A DNA stretch of 64,000 bases from Entonaema liquescens (GCA_902805475.1 CADCSX010000002.1:930001-994000), one strand, 5' to 3'; shown: positions 47,345 through 60,560, counted from the stretch's first letter. Notes: a model not told the origin generated them from the letters alone. Numbers and translations are program-made.

Positions 47345-47925
47345 ATGGCATCAGAAGGTTCTCCGGAGAGGAAATTAACATGGCTAATCACGGGCTGCTC
47401 CTCAGGATTTGGCTTATCTCTGGCACGACATGCTCAAGCTAATGGTCATAAAGTTATCGCCACATCCCGAAACCCGAGTCGTACGCCGGATCTAGTAGAA
47501 GAGATCACTAAAAAAGGAGGAGAATGGATTAAACTAGACCAAGAAGAAAAAGAGTGCGGCCGTGTCATTGAAGATGTTGAAGCGAGGGGGGTTGCGATCG
47601 ACGTCTTGGTTAATTCTGCAGGTATCGGCATGACGGGTCCTGCTGAATGCTTTACTGAAGAAGAGGTTCACCATGTTATGGAAACTAATTTCTTCGGTCC
47701 ATATCGCCTGATGCGCGCGGTGGCACCCCATATGCGCAAGAGGCGCTCGGGTATGGTAGTCAACTTTAGCAGTGGTTCTGGAGTGGAAGCTGTGGAATCC
47801 CTAGGTGTTTACGGTGCCTCCAAGGCAGCTCTGGATGGTAAGTATTCCATTAGTTAATTGCCTTCGAAAACTAACGTTTTTAAGGTATAACGAAAACATT
47901 CCACAAGAAAATACAAAACTTTAAC

Positions 47926-48070
47926 TGTTACAATATGGTATAAGTATGGATTGGATTATATTATTATATTAATTAAGTTCCATAAAGGAATTTTTAAGAT
48001 AATAGATATAAAAATATATTTAAAATATATAAGTCCTTATATAAATTTTATAAATCCATATTATATAATA
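47926..48070. repeat. Left LTR (145 bp)
   Basis: Begins TGTTACAATATGGTATAA and aligns without gaps to the right copy at 55063-55207. The differences seen are C/T and G/A transitions, as expected from RIP. The internal region starts near TTCGCCACTTG, but no tRNA primer site could be assigned. Confidence 0.88.
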
Positions 48071-51000
48071 TTCGCCACTTGTAAAAAAATATAATACCCT
48101 CATCGCTATTTATTTTACAATAAAATTATATTTAATTTTTATACAATTTTAACAAAATAATCATATTTATACCATATTATAAATTAATACTTTCATAGCC
48201 GAAAATTAACCAATAATTTATCCATATTTTTTCTTAATTCTCTTTATAATAATTATTATATATACTAATTACCAAATCCAATATACTCAACAAAATATTA
48301 TTTTTTAATAATATTTTCTTTAATAATTTTTTTATAATATACTTTAAAAAAAATTAATCCTAAATGTAACAAAAAACAATTAAAAATATCTAATAAAAAT
48401 ATTAATTTAAAATAATTAATTAATATTACATCGTAAATTCTAAAATTATTAAAGAATTTCAAACAATAAACTAATCTTTCAACTTATTTAATAATATAAA
48501 AAAATCCTACATATTATTATCCTAATTTACGACTAAAAATAACGGCAATAAAGATATTATAACCTTTATATAATTATAAAAATATATATTGCCTTTTACA
48601 AAAAAATATAAGTTTATATTATTAATCGTAATAAAACTTTACAAATATAAACGTTAAAATAATTATATTATAAATATTAACTTATAATAAAAAAAAACCT
48701 TAATATTATATTCCTAAAAATTAAATAATAAAATTAAATATAAAATTATATAAAATTTTAAAGGAATTTAATTTTATTATAAAAAATTTAATAAAATTTA
48801 ATTTATATTAAAAACAAAAAAAATATTATCTTTATAATTTATTATTATTAAAAAAATAAAAATAATATTATAAATAAAATTTAATAAATAAAATATATTA
48901 TTTTATTTAACTATTAATTTAAAAATAATAAATAATTATATATAATAATTTTATATTATATATTATCCAAAATATAAACCAAAATTCCGATAAAAATTTA
49001 AAATTTTTATTTAAAATGATAATTTTAAGTAATCTTTATTTAACATTAAATAGTTAATTATAAAACGTTTTAGTCTATTATAAAATATTATAATTGTATC
49101 TATTAAAAATTAAAATAATTAATTTAATAAATTTATTAATAATAATATTAAATAAATTATAATTATTATTATTTTAAGAAAAATTAAAAATTATATTTAT
49201 TATAATTATATAAAAAAAATAAAAAAAATTAATAATAAATTAAAATAAATTATAAAATTTATAATTATATATATAATATATTAAATATTTAAGGTATAAT
49301 TTTATATATTTTATAAATTTCTTTTAATTAAAAATAAAATATTATAAATAATTATAAAGGTAATTAAATTTTAAATAATTTAATCTATATATTATTTTAA
49401 AGATTTTAAAGTTGTAATTTTTTAATATATATAATTTATCATAAATATTTAAATATTTTTAAATAAATCTATTTTTTAAATAAAATAAAAAATTTATAAT
49501 ATTTTATTAATTAAAACAGCAGTTAATATTAATAATATTTAATATTATTTATTATTTAAAGTTTTTATAATAATTTTATTATATTTTAATTTTAAATTTT
49601 AAAATTATTTATATTAATATAATATTATAAATATTATATAATATAAAAAGGTCATTATTAAATCTTAAAATTATTATATAAATAATTAATAAAATTTTAT
49701 TAAATAAAATTTAAAAATTATTCAATTATAAATTAATAAATAAAACTTAATATTTATTAATATTATTAAAAAAAAAATCTAATTTTTTTAATTAAAAGGT
49801 TAATTTAATCAAATATAAAAAGTTAAATATTAATAATTATAATAATATATTAAGAATTATATAAAATTTCTTAAATTTATATAATAATATATATAAAAAT
49901 TTAAAAATATATTTAAAGGTTTTAATTAATTATAAATTCTTATTATTTATTATAATAAAATTAATAAAATTTAAATATTTTATTATTTCGAAAATAATTT
50001 TATAATTAATAAAAATATAAATTTCTTTTTATATAATAAAGATATAATAATAGGTTTTTTTTAAAATTTAAATAAAATTTAAAACCTCTATTTCGGTAAA
50101 TTAATATTATTTTTTAAAATATATAAAAATACGTAATAAAAATATAATTAATTTTATTATAGTTTATAAAGTATAAATAATAAATTTATTATTTTTTATT
50201 AATTTAAATAAAATATTTTCGGTAATATAATAAATATAAATTTTAATTTTAATATAAAAAATATTAAAATTAATATATAATATTTTTATAAAGTTAAAAA
50301 AATAAAAGATTATATATTTTGTTAATATATTTTTAATGTTATAAAATAAATTTAATTTTATTTATAAAAAAATTATAATAATAATTTTTAATATCCATTT
50401 TTTTTTATTTTATTTTAATAATAATATATAAAAATTTATACGAAATAAAAAGGTTTTTTATTTCTTTAAAAATTTAATAAATTTGGTATATTTTAATATA
50501 TTATTTCTTATATAATTAATAAAATTAATAAAAATTTCTAAATCTTTTAATAATTTAAGAAATATAATTTTAATAATTATAATAAATTTTTTTTTTATTA
50601 TTAATAAATTAAAAAAATTAATAAAATAATTAAAAATAATATTATTAAAAAAAGTAATAAATAATTTATTAAAATTAATTAATATATTTTTTATTTTTAT
50701 TAAAGTAAAAATATAAATTAAATTTTTAATATATTTTTTAAATATAATAAAAATTATATAAATATTATTATAATAAATATTAATATTATTAATAAATTTA
50801 AAAATAATATTTATTTATTTTTAAACGTATATATTATTATTTTTATATCTTATAATTAATATTTTAAATATATATTAACTTTTTATAATAATAATAGTTA
50901 AAATTTATTATATTACTAAATAAATACGTTATTAATAGTAAAAAAATAATATATTAAAAATTATAAAATATAATTTACTTTAATATTTAATTAATATAAA

Positions 51001-54000
51001 TTTTTATGATTTTATTAAATATTTATTATTAAAAATTATTTAATTAACAACTTTTATATTAACAATTATATAACTTTTTCGTTTAATTTCGCTATTTTTA
51101 TTTAGGATAAAAATATTTTTATAAATAATAAAAATTAATATAAAAAAAAAAATAAATTTTCAATTATAAAATATTTTATTTTAAGAAATTAATTTTATAA
51201 TTATATTATTAATAATTTTTTAATTTTTAATATTAATAACGTAAAGTTTATATTTTTTAAAAATAAGTTTTTTTTAATTTAATTTAAACTTAATTAATTT
51301 AATTTTTTTTTCGGGGATGTAAGTAAAGTTTTTATTTTTAAAGATATTATAAAATTTCGAAATAATATTATAAAATTTTTTAAATTTTTTTAATTTATTA
51401 AGGTTTTTATAAATAATTATATTATTAAGGTATTTGTTAATATTAGAAGTGTTTGTAATAAATAGTAAAAATTAATTAAAAATATAATTATTAAACTTGC
51501 AAATTTTAGGTTTTTTAATAATAAGTTTAATAGTTTTGTCGTTAGTAATATAATAATTTTTATATTTTTAATCTATTAGAATTAAATGATTTATGAGTAT
51601 ATTGCGGAAAATAATAATAAGTTTTGTAATATTATTACGAATAACAATTTATTTTATATTATTATTAGTTAAAGAGGTTAAATAGATAATTTGGTTATTA
51701 ATAGGTTTAAAAATTAAGTCTTAATTAAAGTTTATATAATGTAGTATATTAATATAGTAGTAGTAATGTGGTGGGATAACGGTATAATTTGCTATTATTA
51801 CTTTAACTTTATTATATTTTTTATTATTTAAGGTAATTAATAATAAGATTACAATTTTATAAAATTGAATAATGGTAATTTTTTTTAATAGTAAGATATT
51901 AATATTTTTAGTATTGAAAATATTTGTTTTTAATAATAGTTTGGGGGGTAAATTTTTAATAAAAGTAATTTTGTAAAAGAATGAAGTAATGGTTGGTTAT
52001 TTATTATGAATATTTTTAAAGTAAAATTTGATAATAGTATATTTATTTGCGATAATTTAATTTGTAGAGATTTTACGTATAAGTATAAGCGTTATTTTTG
52101 TGCGAATTTTACTATTAAGGTAATATTATTAAATTTATATTTTATTGGTAATGGTTTATGTATAATTAATGTTAATATAAATATTTTTTTAATATTTAGA
52201 TTTAAGGGAAATTATAATAAAAAACTTAAGATATATTTTTATTTTATAAATAAAACTAGTTCCAATATTAAGAAATAAATTAATTAATGAATCGATAATA
52301 AAGGTTTTAATTTTTAATATTAATTATAAAAGTTTAAACAATATTTTAAAGTTAATATCCGTCATTATTTAAGGTTAATTATTACATTAACAATTAATAA
52401 ATAATAACAAATGATAAATATTAAATAATAATAATTAATAATCATTGGTTAATAAAGAATGTTGAAAATTTTGTAATGTTAATGTATCGTTAATATGATG
52501 TAATTTAGATAAAATAAGGTTTATTACAATTATAATATTTGTTAATTCTTATATATATATTGACGATGATGTTATTAGTAATTGCAATATATTATGTTAT
52601 GTTGGAATTTTAATTGACGGTTTTGATAAAGATGATGTAAGTTTAGGTAATAATTTATTATCGTTAAGATAATGTTGTTAAATGTGATGAAATAACTTAT
52701 TGCAATTAATAAATGTTTTATTATAAAATTTGTAATTAATTTATTTAAGTATTTAAGTTGTTATGTTAAAATGTATTATATTTTTAATATTATTGTTAGT
52801 GGGGGGTAAACCGAAATTATTAAGGATTTTTTTATAAGATATAATTTTTTTATTATTATAATTTTTTTTATTAATATAAATGTTAAGATTATCGATATTT
52901 TTTTTTATATTATTTATATATATATTTAGTTTTTAATAAGATTGTTAAGGATATTAACAATTATAATTCTTATTATTCTTATTTTTGTTTAAGTTTTTGA
53001 CGTTTGGTTTGATATTTTAATTGGGGATTGTGAACGTTAAGGTTGGTTGTTTTTTTTTTGGTATAATTTAGGGTATTTTTGGTAATTTTACGTTTAATTA
53101 TTTATGGGGTTGTTAATTTGATTTTTTGGTTAATTATAATTATTGCGAGGGAAATTGTTTTGTTTGTTATAGTTATTATTATTATTATTATTATATTTGT
53201 ATATAGATTTTATTTTTTATAAAAAAATTAATTTGCGTTTATTAATTTTTTAAAAAAATTGTTTAAGGGTAATATTTGTAATAGGTTTAGTTAATTGTTG
53301 TTAAATACGATAATTAAGTGATTTAAAAGTATGTTTAAGTTAGTTTTTAAATAAGTAGTTATAGGTTTTTGTATTGCGGATAATATTATTAATAAAAGGG
53401 CGTAATAATTTTTTATTTTTTATATTTAATAACGTAAATAATCGATTTTTTAGGTTTTGGTAAGTAATGTTAAAGTGTTTGCGAAATTTGGTAATGAGTT
53501 TTTTGCAAATATAGTTTATGTTATTTATGGTTAAAATATTTCATTCCATTTTTATTAATTCGGTTATTAATTATTGTTAAGTAATATGTTGTAAGCATAA
53601 TATTTATACGGTTTTAATTTTAGTTTTTTTTTACGATTGTGTAAGTTTTTTTAATTAATAAGTAAATGTAAAGATATTAGTGTAAATGGTGTGTTTTTTA
53701 AAAGGTATAATATTGGTAAAGTAGGGATTTATTTATAAGGAATTGAAATATTTAACTATTTTTAGGGAAATTTTTTTATTATTACTTTTATTATTTTTAT
53801 TATTATTGTTGTTGACGATACCGTGGCTATTATTATTTATAAAACTTTATGATATTATTTAACGAAAAGTTTATGTAATAATATTTGTAATGTTAATAAT
53901 TGTTGCAAGGGTATTAGAGTTAATATAATTTTTTTATAAATTCGGGTTTATTATGTAAAATTAATTTTTCATTATAATTCGACCGATTTTAATGGATTTT

Positions 54001-55062
54001 GATAAAAAAAATAATTGAGATAATATTTCGAAAAAGATAAATAATAACGGTAATAATAATTACTTAAAGGATTGTTTAATAATAACGGGTTATTTAATTA
54101 TAATAAGTTATTTAACAATAATAGAAATATTAGTAATGTTTAATAATAAATATTTAAATTTTATTTTAAAAAATTGTCCAACGGACGGTATAAAAAATAA
54201 AAATATAATAATTAATTTAAAAAATTATTTTAGTAGTTTTAATAAAAATAATAAAACTTATCATTATAAGATTTTTAAATTACTATTAAAATAGTAATAT
54301 ACTTGTAAATTAGTAAAGATGAATTTTAAAAAACCAATACGATAAAGTTAAAACGGTATAGGGATTAATTTAGTACGTTACGAGTTTTTTATAATAATAG
54401 GTATAGGAAATGCTTTAGAAGGTATAATAGATTTGTTAAGGAAAGTAAATATTATTATAAGAAAATTATAATTACTTTAGTTAAGTTATTATAAAAGTTA
54501 AAAGGTATTATATTTCTTTTTTTAGCGTTTGAAGAAGTAGCGAAATTGTTTTTTTAACTTTACTTATTAAATTAAATAAATAATATCCTCGTATTATAAC
54601 GTTAAATTTCTTTTTGGTAAGATAAAAACAAACCGAACGAAGGTAAAGTTATGCTCGTTAGTTAGTGTAAAAAAAAAATAATTTATTTTCGAAAAGTAAA
54701 GAAAACATAAAGTTTGTTCGTATGTTTTTGTAAATATTAACAGTAATTAATAATAAGGTTGCAAACAATTATCAGGTTAATAGTTATTAATGAGATTTGT
54801 TATAGATATAAATTATTAACGAAAATTATTAATAAAAATTAAAAACAATAATTCGTTAATGGGTAAGTTTTAATAACGGGGATTAAAATAGTTATTATTT
54901 ATTAGAAAAAACTTATAATGGTTTGGTTGAATTAATGGTTAACTTTAATTTAATTTAGTTTAGTAGAAATTTCTTAATTTAACGAAAAATAGGACGTCCG
55001 TTATAATTTATGGTATTATAATTAAAAAATAATTGAAAAAACGGAATGGTGAAGTTATTAAA

Positions 55063-55207
55063 TGTTACAATATGGTATAAATATAAATTAAATTATATTG
55101 TTATATTGGTTAAGTTCCATAAAGGAATCTTTAAGATAATAGACGTAGGAATACATTTAAGATATGTAGGTCCTTATATAGATCCTGTAGGTCCATGTCA
55201 TATGACA
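55063..55207. repeat. Right LTR (145 bp)
   Basis: Begins TGTTACAATATGGTATAA and ends CATATGACA. Its 3' half is less mutated than the left copy (for example GTAGGTCC where the left has ATAAGTCC). Its 5' part is more mutated, so the two LTRs were hit independently. Confidence 0.88.
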
Positions 55208-55572
55208 TTAACGTACGCGTCTTATTGCTTCATCTAGGAGCCTTTAATACTCCCATGGTTACGAGAACCGGGGCAGTGTATAAATCGATTGACCCTGACT
55301 ATAAGGGGACAACAACTGATAAGTTCTTTACTGCCCTAAGCACAGGGAATTTCGCCGTCCCCGGCGACCATGTGAAAGCAACACAAGCAATATATGATGT
55401 AGTTATTGGTAAAGGAATAGGCGAAGGCCACGAGAAAGAGATGATCCTACCCTTAGGGAGGGATATGGCGGCAAGAGTAAAGGAGAATAGGGACCGCCTC
55501 GACCATATGATGGAGGTTTTTGGAGAGATTTGTAATAATGTTAACGTCGACGAAGCCCCGAAAGCTCCTTAA

Positions 55573-56290
55573 GCATAGTCGCCTATGACTAGGTAGATGG
55601 AAGCAAAACTATCTGAGATTAACATTTCCCAATATTTTCTTGAACCCCTAACGTAAAAAGGCGCGGTTCATTACAAGGGCTTCTTTGTTGCGTTATAGCA
55701 ACATACACGTGGGCATATTGTGGAAGTGAATTTTGTTGGGATAAAACATGGGGTAACGTATACGTGGTCTGATCCCCCTTTCTAACTCCTCAAAATTTCA
55801 CGCGATGCGATGAATTCAGAACATGTTCGGTCATGCCTTTGGTTAGATAAAGAGGCTATGCTCTAGATTTGTGTCAAGCATATACTTCTTGAAGCGTATA
55901 GTAAACGTATATGATTTGAATTAACAGCCTACCTGCATTCTAAATTCAAATATTGTCTGACTATTTCATTTATATGTTCGTAGCTTAGTAATACGTCTTG
56001 GGGTTTCTGGATACTCGTTATATGGCGATGATGCAGTCTTACTATATCTTATCAAATCTAATGCATGTGGGAGTGGTGAGGTATAATCAATGAGGCATCT
56101 GCCGTTCAATTCGACCAGTCCGATGTGACGTCAAGTCCGGCACATTCCATATTGGATATTTTCCGGGTAATTCAGAAGACGTACGTTCATCGGTCAACAG
56201 GATTATTTTAATTGACTAAAATCCCGAATCTTGTAGTGAAGGCATCGCCAAAAGCTTCATTTCCGTCCAACTACTAGTACTAACCCGATC
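55573..56290. other. Intergenic region between SDR and FAD monooxygenase
   Basis: This is 718 bp holding the SDR 3' flank and the promoter of the monooxygenase. No gene is visible. Confidence 0.5.
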
Positions 56291-57661
56291 ATGGCTATTC
56301 CTTCCACTGAACAGCTGGTGGAGGGCCAGGGGGCGAAAAAGCTACACTTCGTAATTGTGAGTACGATTGCCGAGTTACATCTACAATGAAGCGCTGACCG
56401 AATCCATTAGGTTGGAGGATCTCTCGGTGGCCTCGCGACCGGTCTTGCATTAAAAGCGCTTGGTCACGATACCACGATACTGGAGCGCAATCCCGCCCCG
56501 CTACTTCAGGACCAAGGGGCGGGAATAGTAGCAGGTGGTGATACCCTCCAGCTGTTCAATCGATACAATCGATGCGATCGACCATTCGCTGTTCGCTCGG
56601 ATAGGAGACAATACCTTAACAGAGATGGGAATGTAGTACATAAGGTAGAAACAGTGCAGTACATGACCTCGTGGGACTTGACATATTACCTCATGCGGGC
56701 CAATTACGACGGCATAGAGAGTCCATATTGCAAAGTACCGGAACCGGCTCCAGAGCATGGTAAAGCGACGCATCTACACGATAGACAAGTCGTGAGTTTC
56801 AATAAGGAGGGTGACGGTATTCGGGTATACTGGAAATCAAGCCAAGGAGAAGAGGGGAGTATATTTGGCGACGTTCTAGTAGGAGCTGATGGGCCTAGCT
56901 CGACTGTACGCAAAATCCTTGAACCGGATGTCGAGAGGAAGTATGCTGGTTACTGCGCCCTTCGCGGGACGGTGATCGAGACTGAAGCCAGCGAGTCCGC
57001 CAGAGAAGCTTTCAGCCACCGGTTTACTTTCTTCCATTCTCCTGGAATCCAGATCCTGGCATACCTAATTCCAGGAAAAGATGGGACTATAGAGCCAGGC
57101 CAGCGTCTTATTAACTTTGTGTACTACACCAACTTCCCTGAAGGCTCGGCCGAATTAGAAGAGATCATGACAGACAACGATGGAAGACGTCGGCAGATTA
57201 CCGTTCCTCCGGGTGCAATTAACCCAGATGCTTGGGAGAAGCAGAGACAGATTGCGCTTGAAAGGCTTCCGCCACAATTCGCAGAGATAGTCCGCGGAAC
57301 CAAGAAGCCGTTCGTACAAGCCGTGACCGACGTGCTCACCCCGCAGAACGAGTACCTGGACGGCAAAGTCGTACTCATAGGCGACGCGCTTGCTGGATTT
57401 CGACCTCATACAGTCGCCTCTACGTCACAGGCTGCTTTCGACGCGATGATCTACGCGGACTACATTGCCGGCAAGATATCTAGGGAAAAGTGGAAGAAAG
57501 AGACGATAGGTTTCGCGAGGTATATACAAAAGAGGGGCGTGGATATGGGTATAAGAAGCCAGTATGAGAATCTTCCGCTGAATGAACACATCAACGATCG
57601 CAATCGCGCGTCAGTACCGCGGGAGCAGGAAATCTTCCCTGAATGGGCAACAGTCATATAG
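56291..57661 (+). CDS. FAD-dependent aromatic-ring-type monooxygenase (salicylate-hydroxylase-like)
   Basis: This is a group A flavoprotein monooxygenase. Exon 1 is 56291-56356. A 54 bp intron (GTGAGT to TTAG) splits the FAD motif, and exon 2 is 56411-57661, giving 438 residues. The Rossmann motif spans the junction (VIVGGSLGGLATGLALKALG) and leads to the acidic ILERNP. The DG motif reads VLVGADGPSSTVRK. The second FAD motif reads VVLIGDALAGFRPHTVASTSQAAFDA, with GDA and the helix that contacts the ribityl chain. There is no signal peptide or membrane anchor. Substrate cannot be inferred; UbiH/PHBH-fold relatives hydroxylate phenolics or act in secondary metabolism. The disrupted SDR just upstream is on the same strand, so the two may once have worked together. 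Confidence 0.9.
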
Positions 57662-57916
57662 ACTTGCCTGTCGACACCAAATAGCCACATATGCATTCCG
57701 AACATGGGAACTAGGATATAAGACGGGAGTTAACTAGCTGAAGCATGCTTACTTTAAGAATTTCCACGCTTTCACTCGCATTGTTAACATAAATTTACGT
57801 GCTTACGCGGTTCTTCAAGTCCCTTGATGGATATCTGTCTATTAGTCTCCATTAACATGCTCCCATACCACGGCCGTAACCTATACGAAAAAAAGGGGGT
57901 GGGTCCTAATAGCCTA

Positions 57917-58801
57917 CTACCACCTTACGGTAGGTTGCCCATCCGAACTATCGGCCGGGCCAATACGTTCGCAAGACTCGTAATCGCCCATTCGGAATTG
58001 CCCCCAAGAGTTCCTCTGCACCGGATCGCACTTCTCCCAAACCACTTTGAAGTCTGCCGTCAGAGCAGAGCCAATAGGGCGACCAAAAACACCGCTTCCA
58101 GTCTTTGAATAGCCTTCCTTGGTCAAATAAGCTTGGAATTGGAACTGGACCTGCATTTTATCATTGTACGAGTATTCCTGTCCATCAAAGCAGGGCGACC
58201 AGGATAACTTGTCGTTCCGGATGTCGACGTTGAAGTCTTTATCGTAAGCTCCTGTAGCACCGAAGTTTACGATCTTTTCAGGGACATCCATCTAGTAATT
58301 GCCAAACAGAAATACGTTAGAAATGTAATTAGCATGAAATTAGTTGCTATACAAATCAAGACTCACCAGATATGAGCCGGAGGCGTTCTTAATGGTGGGC
58401 TCATCGATACCGCCATTGTTCTTTAAATGCTCCCACTGGAAGTACGAGTTAGCCGCGAAGCTCTGAACCCGTGCTCCGCCCGCAAGTTTTGCGTGTCCCG
58501 TATACGAAACGTCCGAAAAGGCGAAGCGCCATCCTTGCGGGAAAGCACCGAGCTCAATGGACATGATACATATCGCAGCCTCTGAGTCGTACGGATCAGC
58601 TGGGGTGACGCTAGCCCTCATATCCGCAAAGTCGAATTTCAAGCTGTCGGTCTTCAGTGCGAGGCTCATACTTGTCGCCGAGAAACAGCCGCCCGAGTTA
58701 GCCCCACGGATGCCGAGGATAGTCGGGATAGTCGGGGGCGCGGACTGCGCGAGCGCAAGATTAGCCGTAGCTAGAGAGGATAGAAGCGATATCCCCTTCA
58801 T
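57917..58801 (-). CDS. Small secreted protein, DUF4360-like
   Basis: Exon 1 is 58801-58367 and exon 2 is 58291-57917. The 75 bp intron (GTGAGT to CTAG) joins in phase 0, giving 269 residues. The N-terminus MKGISLLSSLATANLALAQS is a signal peptide. The mature region holds few Cys (CFSATSMSL, AAICIMSIEL, the WSPCFDG block, and EKCDPV). It has the beta-rich pattern FPQGWRFAFSDVSYTGHAKL typical of DUF4360 proteins, which are secreted fungal proteins of unknown function. The name rests on recalled family features, not on a search. There is an effector-like size and secretion signal, but no evidence of a role in infection. Confidence 0.82.
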
Positions 58802-59513
58802 AGCGGCTTGACGTGGTTCTTAACAAGTCCGGTTTTCTCTAAATATATAAGTTAAGTTCACATGGCGGGATAGGATGGGGCAATATTACGGGCACAGAGA
58901 GGCTAGAGTAACGCTTGTAGAAAACAAGGTCGTGTCCTAATTTTCAAGCAGCTGCTATGAACGTGTACTCGCGAGCATCAAGCACGCAATATTCTATACT
59001 TCGGCATATAGAGTACTAGGCTATAAGTAAACGGATAATTGTGAGAAGCAAACGGAGGGTTAAGGGCAGACCCCTTGTATTAGCCGGTAAATAGGAAATA
59101 CGTGACAATGATGAATTAATATTTATCTTAAGTGCCTGTAGTATCAAATACACATTTCACATGAATGCCTTATTACTAACTCAAAAGCGCCGGATAAAGT
59201 CAACAACGCCGATCATGCAACCCAGGATACTCATACACCAACCTAGTGATAATCACCTCTATAAGACTTCATACGGGGCAAGTTTAATATTAACACATTA
59301 CATGTTATATTAGACTGTGATCTTTAGATAATAACTCTCTTATTCCGGGGTACGGTGCGGGTTTGGTTGAAGCATGAGCGCTACAGGGCAAGGAATCATG
59401 TCATATGGCGATTATTAGGTAGATAGCTCTATTATTAAAATAGTGGTTGATACGTCGTGTAAAACCCCTATTAGAATTCCCTTTCAGCAAGGAACTTACC
59501 TTTAAACAATTCA
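58802..59513. other. Intergenic region
   Basis: This is the upstream region of the DUF4360-like gene and the 3' flank of the DUF6594 gene. It is A+T-rich, with no further gene. Confidence 0.5.
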
Positions 59514-60560
59514 TCAGCCTGATGTACTACCTATATATACAACCTCAACCGCAGCAAACGCAGCAGTTGCGGAGAATATTTCGATTGTCCTCGCATTAGT
59601 AAACATCGCTAGACAGAGTGAGAAAACGGTCGTGAAGACGATGACAAGACCGATCCGCTTAATGATGCTCTTCACGAAGTACAAGACAAGTATTGCAACA
59701 GTGGGTAGTCTAGCAGATAAGGCCGCAACAATACAATCGCCTACTCTAGCAATTTTCTTCTCTCCGTAAAATCGAAGTCCTCCATCTTGATCTGTTTTAT
59801 TTTTTGACTGTATTATTGTCAGCCTGGTCTAGTGTATATTATATTTGAGTATAGCAATGTTGTCTGATAAAATATGTAGGTACCTTTGTGAACCGCCCAA
59901 TTGTACCATGGTAGGCGTTAAGCAAAGGTCCGTTTAGAAACGCGCTAAACTTATCTCCCTTCTCTATTGAAGGTCGGATTGTAATGAAATCATCTTGGTT
60001 AGCCTCGCTCCATGATGTGGCTTCGATTCCAGTAAGAAAGCCATTTCCCATGGTGTCCCTATCGAGCCATAGGTACCCTGAGAAACTCAATGTCAGACTT
60101 GGTTGGTGGAGCTGTCTTATCCAAGGACAGAGCATGTTGAAGGGCATTGTCTAAATAACGTTAGTTACAAAATCCAACGTATTTACAAGGTGTGTTAAGT
60201 GTTACTATATTCTTCAAGCTTCCTTCCTATTTCTAGCAGTAGCTCGTACTGTGTTGAATCGCCATCGTCGACGTAGGTACTGCTTCATTAAGCGGAAGCT
60301 AGTCCCATAATGGCTTCTGACATGATCGCCAGATTCCCTGTCTTCTATCCATACATCTTCAAGCTGTGCTCCAGACTATAAAGTTCAGCTTGCAAGCGCA
60401 AGAGATTGATCATATTCAGCATGCCAAACTTCCTGAAGATTGCAATATCAGGAGACTTGGAGGTCAACCTGGCCAACTTTCCATACCCGTAATCGGCAGA
60501 ATTTTCCAAAATCGGGCTGTTATTGGCCATATCTGCAGCAGTCTCAGTCGCCAAAGACAT
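59514..60560 (-). pseudogene. DUF6594 membrane protein gene with three frame breaks
   Basis: The N-terminal signature of DUF6594 proteins is clear: SPDIAIFRKFGMLNMINLLRL leads into QAELYSLE. The middle block reads LLLEIGRKLEEY, then NALQHALSLDK, then SDIEFLR and WLDRDTMGNGFLTGIEA. The C-terminus has the family's three closely spaced membrane helices (LPTVAILVLYFV, IGLVIVFTTVFSLCLAMF and IFSATAAFAAVEVVYIG). At least two introns are likely. One follows LEEY (GTAACA to TTTAG). One follows GRFTK (GTACCT to TACAG). The frame changes by one base near 60364-60372, near 60262-60275 and near 60072-60080. Three breaks in about 1 kb suggest real decay, but the same kind of break occurs in essential genes here, so base-calling error is possible. 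Function of the family is unknown; it often lies near fungal NLR-type genes. Confidence 0.75.

Larger units (their letters stand above)
47926..55207. mobile_element. RIP-degraded LTR retrotransposon, 7282 bp, with TTAAC target-site duplication
   Basis: The element begins TGTTACAATATGG and ends CATATGACA. It is flanked by TTAAC at 47921-47925 and 55208-55212. Two direct terminal repeats of 145 bp are recognisable (listed separately). The interior is extremely A+T-rich, clearly above 80 percent by eye, and no gag or pol reading frame survives. The best remaining open frame (52006-52278) has no recognisable domain. The 5 bp duplication and TG...CA ends fit Ty1/copia or Ty3/gypsy. I could not choose between them because no integrase or reverse transcriptase motif is readable. 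The strand of the element is also undetermined. Confidence 0.92.
47345..55572 (+). pseudogene. Short-chain dehydrogenase/reductase gene interrupted by an LTR retrotransposon
   Basis: This was an NAD(P)-dependent SDR oxidoreductase. Exon 1 (47345-47837) has the cofactor motif TGCSSGFGLSLA (TGxxxGxG), the NSAG block (LVNSAGIGMTG) and the catalytic YGASK motif. A 47 bp intron (47838-47884) leads to exon 2. Exon 2 runs only to 47925 before the transposon starts. It resumes at 55213 with VRVLLLHLGAFNTPM and ends normally at 55572. Removing the element and one copy of the 5 bp target duplication restores one continuous frame of about 296 residues, a normal SDR length. The insertion therefore hit the coding region, not the intron. 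The host halves look unmutated, which suggests recent insertion or confinement of RIP to the element. The natural substrate is unknown. Confidence 0.9.

Noticed and set aside
52006..52278. 90-residue open frame within the retroelement
   Set aside because: It lies in strongly mutated sequence, is rich in Ile/Asn/Tyr/Lys as any A+T-rich frame would be, and shows no gag/pol motif.
47838..55212. A centromere-like or mitochondrial-insert explanation for the 7.3 kb A+T-rich block
   Set aside because: It has 145 bp direct terminal repeats, TG/CA ends, a TTAAC duplication and sits inside one gene, which fits an RIP-mutated LTR element.
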